Assembly (NCBI GenBank): GCA_041485885.1
Contig: JBGPKL010000004.1
Location: 79,887-143,886 of the forward strand
Direction of reading: 5' to 3'
Origin: JACQFZ01 sp041485885
GTDB lineage: Bacteria; Pseudomonadota; Gammaproteobacteria; Acidiferrobacterales; Sulfurifustaceae
Length of the DNA stretch: 64,000 nt
Part shown: in pieces, positions 32,464-40,945 of the stretch
How positions within the stretch are numbered: position 1 is the first letter of the stretch
Layout: each line of letters opens with the position of its first letter
Program-made: the position numbers and the translations under genes
The notes under the pieces: model-generated
Seen by the model: only the letters and a program-made list of their open reading frames with translations
Told to the model about the DNA's origin: nothing
Database searches by the model: none

Positions 32464-33288
32464 TCACTTTCCGAGCGCCTTCTGTTTCCACAATCCCCAT
32501 GGCCGTTGCACTTGGGTCGCCATGGTTTCCGCGGCCTTCTTTCCTTCTCCCGGCGAGAGATAGTTGATCGGGCCGCCGAGCGCCACCGCTTGCAGTTGCA
32601 GGCGCGCGTTGGTCTCGGTGTAGACGGCGCGAAATACCGCGATCGGTATGGACGGCCCGACCACGACGTTGCCATGACCGCGCATCAAGACGACCGCTGC
32701 ATCGTCGAGCGTGCGCGCGAGCGCGCGCCCGAGGTCGCGGTTGCCGATGAGCATGTTCGATTGTTCGGCGTCCTTGCGGATCTCGTAGATCGGCACGCCG
32801 GCGTAGAGGAACGCGCTCATGTGATACACCGGGCGCATCGGTTGGCTCGCGACGATGCCGAACGGAATCACCGACGGCGAATGGCTGTGCACGACGGCAT
32901 TGACGTCCGGCCTGGCTTTGTAAACTTCGCCGTGAATGAAGCGTTCGAGAAAGACCGCGCGCCCGCGCGCATCGACGGGCTCGGAAGTTTCTACGTCGAA
33001 CTCCATGATGTCCGCCGCCGTCGCGAGCGCGGGCGCCAGATTGCGCGACATGAGAAAGCGCTTTGGATTTCCGGGATGGCGCATGCTGACGTGACCGAAA
33101 CCATCGAACACGCCTTCGTTGACGAGGATGCGACCGGCGGCGACGAGGTCGTCGATCGACGCAGCATCGACGCCACTGATCGGCGCGGCCGTTGCCGTTG
33201 GCGGTGGGTTGGGGTCAGCGGCGGCGGCGATTGCCGCGACGAGAAGCATTCCGCACGTAGCGGCGACAAACTGTCGTAGTGAAATCAT
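32464..33288 (-). CDS. Exported class II aldolase/adducin-family protein
   Basis: 274 residues with signal peptide (FVAATCGMLLVAAIAAAAD). Seen: GHVSMRHPGNPKRFLMSRNLAP, the Zn-binding set EVYKARPDVNAVVHSHSPSV with HSH, and a third His in LMRGHGNVVVG. This is the fold of fuculose aldolase and relatives. Export is unusual for the family, suggesting a periplasmic substrate or a non-enzymatic role. An alpha/beta hydrolase gene follows. Confidence 0.88.
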   Translation of the reverse strand: MISLRQFVAATCGMLLVAAIAAAADPNPPPTATAAPISGVDAASIDDLVAAGRILVNEGVFDGFGHVSMRHPGNPKRFLMSRNLAPALATAADIMEFDVETSEPVDARGRAVFLERFIHGEVYKARPDVNAVVHSHSPSVIPFGIVASQPMRPVYHMSAFLYAGVPIYEIRKDAEQSNMLIGNRDLGRALARTLDDAAVVLMRGHGNVVVGPSIPIAVFRAVYTETNARLQLQAVALGGPINYLSPGEGKKAAETMATQVQRPWGLWKQKALGK

Positions 33289-33374
33289 GTTTTTCCTCCT
33301 TGTACCGGCTTCCTCTAGCCGAGGTTAGTTGGGATCAGCGCTCGACGCCTTCACTCATCCGCGTCGCGGGCGGC

Positions 33375-34172
33375 TTACGCAACCTGGAGAAACGCTACGA
33401 GCGTATCGAGCACTTCGTCGGGCTTTTCCGCCATGAGGTTGTGTCCGCTGTCTTCGATCGTAACAACTTTCGCGCTCGGGATCGCCTTCGCAATATCCTG
33501 CGCGGCGCGCGCGGGAGTCATGGCGTCGCGCCTACCGAGTAGCAACAGAGTAGGGCACTTCACTTGCGCGGCGCGTTCCAAGCCGGCCGCGTAGTTATTG
33601 CAGGCGGCGAAGTCCGCGTGCAGCACGCCCGCCTTCTGCCGCTGCATGAGCCGCAAGTTCCCGCCCGGCACCCAGAAGCCGGGGCCTGGATTGCTCGGGT
33701 AGTGCGCGTACGCCGAGTGCGACCAGACGTTGATCATGTCGTGCGCCGCGGGTTCGTTCTTCCGCGTCGCTTCGAGCAATTCGGGCGCGACGCGCATGGG
33801 GAACGCCGTGCCGAGCAATGCCATGCGGCTCACGCGTTGCGGAAATCGCGCCGCCGTTTCGAGCGCGATGAGCGAGCCCATGCTATGCCCGATGAGCGCC
33901 GCGGATTTTGCGCCGGCGGCGTCGAGCACGGCGACGATCCAGTTCGCCATATCTTCGATGCGCTTGAGCGGCGCGCCGCCGCTTCGGCCATGACCCGGTA
34001 GATCGAGCGCCAGCACGCCGAAGCCGTGATGCGCTAGATAACGGGATTGCAGCGCCCACACGCTATGGTCCTGTTCGCCGCCGTGAATGAACACGACCGT
34101 TGGCAGCGCCGGATCGAAGCTCTTGCCGCCGGCATAGGCGTAGACTTTTTCGCCCGCGACATGCAATTCCAT
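33375..34172 (-). CDS. Cytoplasmic alpha/beta hydrolase
   Basis: 265 residues. Seen: start MELHVAGEKVYAYAGG, HGGEQDHSVW oxyanion loop, elbow LIGHSMGSLIAL with Ser, acid LLGRRDAMTP and His in EDSGHNLMAEKP. The longer ORF up to 34646 reads through the metY gene in another frame and is not coding; I start at 34172, 2 bp after the metY stop. The likely class is esterase or carbon-carbon hydrolase. Co-transcription with metY is very likely. Confidence 0.88.
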   Translation of the reverse strand: MELHVAGEKVYAYAGGKSFDPALPTVVFIHGGEQDHSVWALQSRYLAHHGFGVLALDLPGHGRSGGAPLKRIEDMANWIVAVLDAAGAKSAALIGHSMGSLIALETAARFPQRVSRMALLGTAFPMRVAPELLEATRKNEPAAHDMINVWSHSAYAHYPSNPGPGFWVPGGNLRLMQRQKAGVLHADFAACNNYAAGLERAAQVKCPTLLLLGRRDAMTPARAAQDIAKAIPSAKVVTIEDSGHNLMAEKPDEVLDTLVAFLQVA

Positions 34173-34174
34173 AG

Positions 34175-35470
34175 TCAACCTTTCTGCGCCGCGCGTAAGC
34201 CACGCGAAAGATCCTCGATCAAATCGTCCGCGTCTTCGAGGCCGATGGAGAGGCGAATCGTGCCTGGGCCGATGCCCGCTTGCACGAGCGCTTCGTCGCT
34301 CATGCGAAAGTGCGTGGTGCTTGCCGGATGAATGACGAGGGATCTGGCGTCGCCGACGTTGGCGAGGTGGGAGAAAATCTTGAGCGCTTCGATGAAGCGC
34401 CGGCCCGCGGCGCGATCGCCTTTGAGATTGAAGCTGAACACCGCGCCGCAGCCACGCGGCAGCAGTCTCTTGGCGAGTTGATAGTCCGGATGCGACGGCA
34501 ATTCGGGATACGCGATCGACTCGACGCCGGTTTGTTTGCCAAGATAGTCGACGATCTTGCGCGTGTTCTCGACGTGCCGCTGCATGCGCAGCGGCAGCGT
34601 TTCGACGCCCTGGAGAATCTGAAACGCCGTCGCCGGGCTCATGCACGCGCCGAAATCGCGCAAGCCCTCGCGTCGCGCGCGCAGCAGGAACGCGGCGACG
34701 GTCGATTCCTCTTGGAAGTCCATGCCGTGGAAGCCGGCGTACGGCTCGGTCAGCTCCGGAAATTTACCGGACGCTTCCCAATCGAAGGTGCCGCCGTCGA
34801 CCAGCACACCGCCGATCGCGACGCCGTGGCCGCCGAGGAACTTCGTCGCTGAGTGATAGATCAAGTCGGCGCCGTGATCGAACGGCCGGAGCAAGTACGG
34901 CGTGGTAAACGTCGAGTCGACCAAGAGCGGCAAGCGCGCCTCATGCGCGATCGCGGCGACCGAAGAAATATCGAGCACGTCGAGCCCGGGATTACCGAGC
35001 GTTTCACCGAAGAGGAGCTTGGTGTTCGGGCGAATCGCCGTCTTCCAGGCGTTCAAGTCGCGCGGATTGATGAAGGTAGTTTCAATGCCGAAGCGAGGCA
35101 GCGTGTAGGAGAGAAGGTTATGCGATCCACCGTAGAGCGCGCGCGAGGCGACGATATGCGAACCGTGGCCCGCGATGGTCGCGATGGCGAGATGCAGCGC
35201 CGCTTGGCCGCTCGCGGTTGCAATGCCGCCGACACCGCCTTCGAGCGCGGCGACGCGCTCTTCGAGCACCGCGTTCGTCGGATTGGAGATGCGCGAGTAG
35301 ACGTGCCCGCCGCGCTCCATATTAAAGAGTGCGGCGGCGTGATCGGCGTCGCGAAAGACAAACGAGGTGGTGAAATAAATCGGCGTCGCGCGCGCGCCGG
35401 TAACGGGATCGGGTCGCTGACCCGCGTGCAAGCTGAGCGTGTCGAACTGGAGAGTGCGGGGTGCGGCCAT
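34175..35470 (-). CDS. metY: O-acetylhomoserine sulfhydrylase / homocysteine synthase
   Basis: 431-residue PLP enzyme of the Cys/Met metabolism family. Makes homocysteine from O-acetylhomoserine and sulfide. Seen: FDTLSLHAGQRPDPVTGARATPIYFTTSF at the start, YSRISNPTNAVLEERVAALEGG, ASRALYGGSHNL, and the PLP Lys in YHSATKFLGGHG. Length and motifs match MetY rather than cystathionine synthases. It is 2 bp upstream of the hydrolase gene on the same strand. No riboswitch was noticed upstream. Confidence 0.92.
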   Translation of the reverse strand: MAAPRTLQFDTLSLHAGQRPDPVTGARATPIYFTTSFVFRDADHAAALFNMERGGHVYSRISNPTNAVLEERVAALEGGVGGIATASGQAALHLAIATIAGHGSHIVASRALYGGSHNLLSYTLPRFGIETTFINPRDLNAWKTAIRPNTKLLFGETLGNPGLDVLDISSVAAIAHEARLPLLVDSTFTTPYLLRPFDHGADLIYHSATKFLGGHGVAIGGVLVDGGTFDWEASGKFPELTEPYAGFHGMDFQEESTVAAFLLRARREGLRDFGACMSPATAFQILQGVETLPLRMQRHVENTRKIVDYLGKQTGVESIAYPELPSHPDYQLAKRLLPRGCGAVFSFNLKGDRAAGRRFIEALKIFSHLANVGDARSLVIHPASTTHFRMSDEALVQAGIGPGTIRLSIGLEDADDLIEDLSRGLRAAQKG

Positions 35471-35522
35471 GGGATCCTCCTCGGAGTCCGCACGATTCTA
35501 CCCTCTTTGCGCGTTAATCCGA

Positions 35523-35831
35523 TCAGCGCCGCGCTGTCTGGTGACGCGATCGCGGTGGCTTGGAGGGTTTAACTTTACTGACGAGCGGAAATCGTTCGGG
35601 ATGGTCAATCGATTCCAACGCCAGATCGATGTCGAGATCAGGCCAGTAAAGATGATGCGGGCGCGGCTGCTCGACGTTGAGGAGCTTGCCGATGGGAGCG
35701 TGCGCGAACCACGGAAAATGCGCGAACGGCACGAAGCGCTCGCTGTCGTCGATCAGCAGCCAGAACCCATGCTTCGAAACGTTCGATACTTCAACGGCCG
35801 AAGTGCGCTTGCCAAGCTTTGCGGATTTCAT
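35523..35831 (-). CDS. DUF2442 protein
   Basis: 102 residues. Seen: VEVSNVSKHGFWLLIDDSERFVPFAHFPWF and VEQPRPHHLYWPDLDIDLALESIDHPERFP, the typical DUF2442 pattern. Such genes commonly follow a DUF4160 gene, and here the ATG lies 41 bp inside the ancestral 3' end of a broken DUF4160 gene. The pair is suspected to be toxin-antitoxin-like in some genomes; this is only an inference. The DUF2442 gene itself is intact. Confidence 0.85.
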   Translation of the reverse strand: MKSAKLGKRTSAVEVSNVSKHGFWLLIDDSERFVPFAHFPWFAHAPIGKLLNVEQPRPHHLYWPDLDIDLALESIDHPERFPLVSKVKPSKPPRSRHQTARR

Positions 35832-36227
35832 GCTCGTGTTCCTGAATCAGCTTAAGGAAGGTCTGATTAATTCACTAAGAATTTTGGAACCGCAGATGCA
35901 CGCAGATAAACGCGGATCAAAGAAAACTGACCGTTTGTTTTTCATCTGCGTTTATCCGCGTGCATCTGCGGTTCCGACAATCTTATCTATCGTTCCTGGA
36001 TTCCCGCTTTCGCGGAAATGACAACTTTGCAATTAATCAGAGCTTCCTTAAGTATCGAATGCACCGACGGCGCGCTCAAGCCATAATTCTTGCGCCAGTT
36101 TGATTTCCGGCTCCATCCAAAATTTAACCTCTCCGTTCGGTGCATGCACGTGGATATGCATGCGTGTCTCTTCGCGGGAAAAGAAATAAAAGCGATACTG
36201 GCCTTGACGGAATACCGTGGGACTCAT
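35791..36227 (-). pseudogene. DUF4160 gene split by a MITE and frameshifted
   Basis: From ATG 36227: MSPTVFRQGQYRFYFFSREE, HIHVHAPNGEVKFWMEPEI and KLAQ, clear DUF4160. Two lesions follow. First, one extra base (CAAGAATTAT for CAAAATTAT) shifts the frame; corrected, it reads NYGLSAPSVHSILK. Second, a 192-bp MITE with a TTAA duplication sits at that point; removing it joins in frame to LIQEHEHEIRKAWQAHFGR and a stop at 35791. The ancestral gene ran into the DUF2442 start. Confidence 0.88.
35856..36047. mobile_element. 192-bp MITE with IS5-like ends inside the DUF4160 gene
   Basis: Begins GGAAGGTCTGATTAATTC and ends, inverted, GGAAGCTCTGATTAATTG. Flanked by TTAA (35852-35855 and 36048-36051). 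The interior contains a long palindrome made from ACCGCAGATGCACGCAGATA-type arms and a second GGATTCCCGC...GCGGAAATGAC repeat. No ORF; it must rely on a transposase encoded elsewhere. Confidence 0.9.
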
Positions 36228-36350
36228 CCTGGCATATTACATCGGGCTCCAACAAAACCCGAACTTAAATCGGAGGCCCGCGCGCGGGAGGCTCGGTTTA
36301 CTCGACAAGTGCCGAGACGTCGGAAGCAGGTCGCCGCGAGTGTGCCCGGT

Positions 36351-36612
36351 TTACTTGGTTGCGACAAAAAACAAGATCGCGCCCGAGTCATCCCGCGTGA
36401 CGCTCAGACGGTCGCGCGGAACCCCAGCGCTCGCGAAGATCTGCCGGATGTCTTCCGCCGATCATTGAAGAAAGAAGTCCCACTTGACCAGCCAGTGATA
36501 ATCGAAGGTCTCGTAGCGAGTTGCGTCCTTGAATGGCGCGATGAGGATGCCGCCCCGCGCGAGCGAACCGTACAGACCGGCGATCAGGCGCGCCGCCTTT
36601 GGCCGGTCTATT
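36351..36612 (-). pseudogene. 3' remnant of a SAM methyltransferase gene (copy 1)
   Basis: The frame reads RPKAARLIAGLYGSLARGGI, LIAPFKDATRYETFDYHWLVK, WDFFLQ, then TGA, then SAEDIRQIFASAGVPRDRLS and AILFFVATK before the true stop at 36351. This is the end of a class I SAM-dependent methyltransferase of the type encoded near FAAL clusters. The internal TGA replaces the Arg codon seen in copy 2. The 5' part is missing. It lies just downstream of the FAAL gene. Confidence 0.78.
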
Positions 36613-36664
36613 GCCGTTCGATTTCATGCGGTCGCCTCGGCGCGTGCGCGCGAGCTGTCCGTCC

Positions 36665-38596
36665 TTAACGTCGACGCCGAGCACCTGCCGCAAGCGTCTC
36701 GACGCCCGCGACCAAGCTGTGTTCGTCCGCCAACGCGCCCCTACCGCCTTCTTCCCGTCGCGCCTCATCGGTCGATCTGCGGAGCGCTGTAGCGTCTTCT
36801 CCGGACACGGCGCCATCTGCTCGCAGGATGTTCAGCCTGCCCGACAAGAAAAGTTCCTTTACTTTGTGTCTGCGAACTTTTCCGCTCGTCGTCCTCGGAA
36901 GGGTGAAGTGCGGCACTAAGACTATGGTGTGCACGGCGAGGTCGTGCGCCCGGTGAACCGCGGCGCGCAGTTCTCGACATATTTCCGCGAGGCTCGACGG
37001 CTGCCGTGACAACCGCGCGCCGACTTCCGCGACCACGACCAAGCGCTCGCGGCCATCGATCGACACGCCGATAGCGGCGGCTGTTCCGAGGCGCTGCGCC
37101 GCACCGGCAATTACGACCGTGCCCTCGATCGGCTCTGGCTGATGGTTGACGCCGTTGAGAATAATGGCGTCCTTGAAACGTCCGAGGACGAACAGCTCGC
37201 CGTTCGCCAAAACGCCGGCGTCGCCGGTGCGCAGGTACGTGGCGTCGAGTGATTCGCCGGCGATGCGGGCCTCGAACAATTCGCGGCTCGCGGCGGGTTT
37301 CCCCCAATATCCGCGGCCGACCTGCGGCGCGCGCACCCACACTTCGCCGACTGTGCCCTCACGCGCGGGGGTCAGCGAATCCGGGTCGACGATGCGGACT
37401 TCCGTGCCATCGACCGGACCCCCGCAAGACACGCTCACGCGCTCGAGCGGCGTGCCCGCGGTCGCTTCGTCGGAGACGCGGCACACCCGCGCCGCACGTC
37501 CGATCGGTCCGCCGCTCACTTGCAGCGTTGCCTCGGCCAAGCCATAGCAAGGGCGGAAGCTTTCGAATTTGAACCCGGATGCCTCGAACGCGGCAGCGAA
37601 CTCGTTCAACGTGTCGAGACGCACCGGCTCCGAGCCGTTGTACGCGCATCGCCACGTACTCAAGCGGAATTCGTGGGCTCGCTGCGCCGCGGCTCGGGTG
37701 CACAGCTCGTAAGCGAAATTCGGACCGCCCGAAATGGTGGCGCCGAATTTAGTAACGGCGGCCAACCAGCGATCCGGTTTTGCGATGAACGATTGCGGGG
37801 ACATGAACCAGCATTCCGCGCCGCAATATATGGTCTGGAAGAACGAGCCGACCAAACCCATGTCGTGATAGTGAGGCAGCCAGCTCACGAAGCGGCTCAG
37901 CTCGTCGATGGCGAACGCCGTTGCGGAACTGCGCACCGCGGCGAGGACATTGGCGTGGCTCACCATGACGCCGCGCGGGTCACCCGTCGATCCGGAGGTG
38001 TACTGCAAGTACGCAAGCGCGTGAGGATCCGGCAGACGCACGATGGCGCCGCTCGGGGCGCCGACGCTGTCGCCCGCGAGTTCCTCGGGAAGGATATGGC
38101 GCATCGCGGCGGCGCGCAGCTGCGAAGCATCGTCGGCGTCGCGCAATGTCTGCGACCACTCGACGGTCGTGATCAGGGCGATCGCGTCGGTGTCGCGCGC
38201 GATCTTCTCGACCAACGGAGTATCGTCCGACCCCCGCCGAAGTGGTGAATCGAAGTTCCGCTTTCGCGGAAGCGCCACCGGCACGGGCAGGCAGCCTGCA
38301 TAGAAGCAGCCGAACAAGGCCTCGATGAAGGTGTAGCTTGCGGGCAGCATCAAAATGACGCGACTGCCCGGGCTCACCGTATTCCGAAGCAACGCGGCGA
38401 ATCTCTCGGCCTGCGCGTCCAGGCGGCCGAACGTCAACGGGTCGAGCGCCACTTCGCCGTTGTGCAGGAACGTGAATACGGGTTTGGTCGGGTTTGCCGC
38501 AGCCCGGAGCTTCAGCACCTCAACGATCGACGCGCAGCGGTCGACCGAACCTGCGTCCGATTCGCTCGGGGCGTGCCGCTTTCCCTCAGACCACAT
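36665..38596 (-). CDS. Fatty acyl-AMP ligase (FAAL)
   Basis: About 643 residues, ANL superfamily. Activates a fatty acid as acyl-AMP and passes it to an acyl carrier protein. Seen: FTFLHNGEVALDPLTFGRLDAQAERFAALL at the start, P-loop-like YTSGSTGDPRGVMVSHANV, PHYHDMGLVGSFF, PCYGLAEATLQVSGG, TYLRTGDAGVL and the hinge LGRFKDAIILNGVNHQPEPIE. The start MWSEGK at 38596 overlaps the end of the oxoamine synthase gene by 11 bp. The last about 50 residues are low-complexity and Arg-rich, perhaps a run-on after loss of the original stop. Operon: ACP, oxoamine synthase, FAAL. Confidence 0.88.
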   Translation of the reverse strand: MWSEGKRHAPSESDAGSVDRCASIVEVLKLRAAANPTKPVFTFLHNGEVALDPLTFGRLDAQAERFAALLRNTVSPGSRVILMLPASYTFIEALFGCFYAGCLPVPVALPRKRNFDSPLRRGSDDTPLVEKIARDTDAIALITTVEWSQTLRDADDASQLRAAAMRHILPEELAGDSVGAPSGAIVRLPDPHALAYLQYTSGSTGDPRGVMVSHANVLAAVRSSATAFAIDELSRFVSWLPHYHDMGLVGSFFQTIYCGAECWFMSPQSFIAKPDRWLAAVTKFGATISGGPNFAYELCTRAAAQRAHEFRLSTWRCAYNGSEPVRLDTLNEFAAAFEASGFKFESFRPCYGLAEATLQVSGGPIGRAARVCRVSDEATAGTPLERVSVSCGGPVDGTEVRIVDPDSLTPAREGTVGEVWVRAPQVGRGYWGKPAASRELFEARIAGESLDATYLRTGDAGVLANGELFVLGRFKDAIILNGVNHQPEPIEGTVVIAGAAQRLGTAAAIGVSIDGRERLVVVAEVGARLSRQPSSLAEICRELRAAVHRAHDLAVHTIVLVPHFTLPRTTSGKVRRHKVKELFLSGRLNILRADGAVSGEDATALRRSTDEARREEGGRGALADEHSLVAGVETLAAGARRRR

Positions 38597-39881
38597 GCCG
38601 CGCCCCGGGGAGCAGACCGAGCGCGCGCGCGTGCCGCACGAGCGCTTCAACGGTGATCTCGATCTGAGCACGGGTGTGGCGCGACGTAACGATGAACCGC
38701 AGACGGGACTCGCCTCGGCTCACCATGGGTTCGGTGATGGGCTGCGCGAAGACCGAATCGTTCGCCAAGCGCGCCGCGAGCTCGTACAGCGTTGCGACAT
38801 CGGCGACGCGAATGGGAATGATCGGGCTCTTGCCTGTGCCCAAGTCGAATCCGGCCTCCGTCAGGCGCCGGCGCATGTAGCGATTATTCGCGTGCAACGC
38901 GGCGGCGAGCGTCGCGTCCGTCTCGATTTCATCGAGCGCCGCCAGGACGGTCGCGGCTAGCGCCGGCGGAAAACAGGCCTGCGCCAGGTAGCTCTTGGCC
39001 GATAGCTCGAGCAGGGTGCAGTGCGATGTCTTTCCGGCGACGAATCCGCCGAGCGCTGCCGTTGCTTTGGAGAATGTCGACATGACGAAATCCACGTCAT
39101 CGAGGACGCCTTGTTCGTCGCAGTAACCGCGTCCCTTCGTTCCGTAGAAGCCGAAGGTGTGCGCTTCATCGACGTAAAGGCGAAAGCCGTACCGGCGCTT
39201 GAGCGATATCAGCTCCGTCAGCGGACACAGATCGCCGCTCATGGAGTAGGCGCTTTCCACCGCCACGAATACGTTCGGACGATTGCGCGCCTCGCGCTCG
39301 AGCATTTGTTCGAGATCCTCCAGATCGTTGTGGCGGAACGCCATCCACTTGGCGCCGGAGAGCGCGGTTCCCTGGAACATGCTGGCGTGGCATTCGCGGT
39401 CGAGCAGCACGAGGTCGCCTCGCGCCGGCAGGCCGGAAAGCGCGCTCACGTTGGCCGCATAGCCGGTAGAGAACAAGAGCGCGGTTTCTTTGCCGAGCAT
39501 GCGCGCAAGCCGGCGGGCGAGAACATCATGGATCGCGCTAAAACCGCCGACCGGCGGAGACGTGCCCGCGCCGGTGCCATACGTCTCGAGTGCCTGGATC
39601 GTTTTCTCGATGACTCTCGGCTCGCGATTGAGACCGAGGTACACGTTTTGCGTCCAGAGAATGCAATCGCGTTCTTCGCCCGACGCTGCGACGATCCGTG
39701 CGGTCGCGTCCACGCCGCGTTGGACGTGAAGGTGGAACGCCCACGGATGGATTTCGGACAGACGATGCAGCGCCGCCTCTACCGCGGCGGCCACCTGATC
39801 CAGTTCTCGCGTGCCGCGCTTGCTCAGCGCCTCACGCACACTTCCCAGCGCGAGCGGCAGCTCCGGTTCTTCCTGACTCAT
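38586..39881 (-). CDS. Alpha-oxoamine synthase (serine palmitoyltransferase/AONS-like)
   Basis: 431-residue PLP enzyme. Condenses an amino acid with an acyl thioester to an alpha-aminoketone. Seen: long N-terminal helix region, LNREPRVIEKTIQALETYGTG, FSTGYAANVSALSG, LYVDEAHTFGFYG (Asp and His at PLP), and the PLP Lys in MSTFSKATAALGGFVAG. The neighbouring ACP and FAAL genes point to an acyl-ACP substrate rather than acyl-CoA, as in some bacterial sphingolipid or sulfonolipid loci. It overlaps the ACP stop by 4 bp and the FAAL start by 11 bp. Confidence 0.9.
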   Translation of the reverse strand: MSQEEPELPLALGSVREALSKRGTRELDQVAAAVEAALHRLSEIHPWAFHLHVQRGVDATARIVAASGEERDCILWTQNVYLGLNREPRVIEKTIQALETYGTGAGTSPPVGGFSAIHDVLARRLARMLGKETALLFSTGYAANVSALSGLPARGDLVLLDRECHASMFQGTALSGAKWMAFRHNDLEDLEQMLEREARNRPNVFVAVESAYSMSGDLCPLTELISLKRRYGFRLYVDEAHTFGFYGTKGRGYCDEQGVLDDVDFVMSTFSKATAALGGFVAGKTSHCTLLELSAKSYLAQACFPPALAATVLAALDEIETDATLAAALHANNRYMRRRLTEAGFDLGTGKSPIIPIRVADVATLYELAARLANDSVFAQPITEPMVSRGESRLRFIVTSRHTRAQIEITVEALVRHARALGLLPGARHVV

Positions 39882-40189
39882 CGCTTGCCCGCAGATTCGA
39901 TTCTTGCCAAATGCGCCGCGACTTCATCGATGGTTTCAAGCTGCGCCAGGGTCGATTCGTCCACTTCAAAACCGATCCAGCGCTCCAGCTGATAGGCGAT
40001 GTTGACCCGTTCCAGGGAGTCGATGCCGTACCGGTACATCGGTTCGCCGATCTGGATGTCGGCGCGGTGGAGGCGCGTGCGCTCGGCGACGGCGGCGATC
40101 AGCCAGTCGCGAATTTCGGTCAAACGGCGGTCTGACGCGGAAGTCGTCATGTCGGGAAGCGTCTGGGATGAGTGCCGGCCGATTCGCAT
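39878..40189 (-). CDS. Acyl carrier protein
   Basis: 103 residues. Seen: the 4'-phosphopantetheine attachment Ser in YGIDSLERVNIAYQLE near residue 57 and the final helix TIDEVAAHLARIES. The ATG at 40189 has GAGGTGA 7 nt upstream, better than the internal Met at 40150. It is the first gene of the ACP-oxoamine synthase-FAAL operon (ATGA-type overlap with the next gene), so it probably carries the acyl group loaded by FAAL. It is longer than housekeeping ACP and dedicated to this pathway by context. Confidence 0.9.
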   Translation of the reverse strand: MRIGRHSSQTLPDMTTSASDRRLTEIRDWLIAAVAERTRLHRADIQIGEPMYRYGIDSLERVNIAYQLERWIGFEVDESTLAQLETIDEVAAHLARIESAGKR

Positions 40190-40200
40190 CGTCTGTCACC

Positions 40201-40365
40201 TCACGGGCTGGCGACGAAGAACAGGATCACGCTCGACACGTCGCGCGTTACGCTCGGGCGGTCGCGCGGAATGCCGGCTTAGGCGAACACCTCGCGAATA
40301 TCGCGTTCCGACCGGTGCAGGAGGCAATCCCACTTGACCAGCCAGTGATAGTGGTTGACTCGAAC
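40201..40365 (-). pseudogene. 3' remnant of a SAM methyltransferase gene (copy 2)
   Basis: Reads HYHWLVKWDCLLHRSERDIREVFA, then TAA, then AGIPRDRPSVTRDVSSVILFFVASP and a stop 11 bp before the ACP start. It aligns closely with copy 1 at 36351 (YHWLVKWDFFLQ...EDIRQIFASAGVPRDR). The TAA replaces the Ser codon of copy 1, and the 5' sequence is frameshifted and then lost. Two dead copies of one gene end flank the ACP-AOS-FAAL operon. Confidence 0.75.
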
Positions 40366-40945
40366 CCATCGTATTTCGCTGACCCCCTGTTCCCGTGCAG
40401 TTGACGTCCGTATGGGCGTCGTGCCGCGACGCGAAGGCCCCCGCGAGCGGCTTTGTCACAGCGGTACCGATGAATGCTCCTAGCCAGAACGGACGTGGTT
40501 CTTGCGCCCATCGCTATCCGTGCTACGACGGTGTGCAAGAACAAGACCAAACTGCGTGCTCTCCCCGGGACGGCCGACGATGCCGGGCGCCCTAACGAGC
40601 CATAGTAGCAGCGGTTTTTGAACTTGCCGGGCGACATCGGCGGCGGACGCGGTGAAGAACGCGCCGACCGCCGGTTAGTGCCGTTTTTTGGGCCCGCGCC
40701 TGACGCGGCGCGTCTGCACGACGCGTCCGCGGGTACGCGGCCCGCGGAAGGGGTCGATAAATTAGCCGTTTACGCAGGCGCGCCAGTAGTCTTCCGTGGC
40801 ACGCATGTTGCTCTTTTCCACCTCATAACAAGCCGCCTTGCACCTCGGGCGGACGGAGACAACAACGGGCGGGAGACCCTCAGGGCGGCCAGGCTAGACA
40901 ACGCTCCATGCACACATACGTGTTTGCGTCCGCGCCTAGAGCGAG
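40366..40945. other. 580-bp region without a supported gene
   Basis: Upstream of the methyltransferase remnant on the minus strand and of the GGDEF/EAL gene on the plus strand. Open frames here are Arg-rich shadows. It contains GC-rich palindromes (GCGCCTGACGCGGCGCG near 40697) but nothing I can assign. The GGDEF/EAL promoter must lie toward the right-hand end. Confidence 0.45.
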
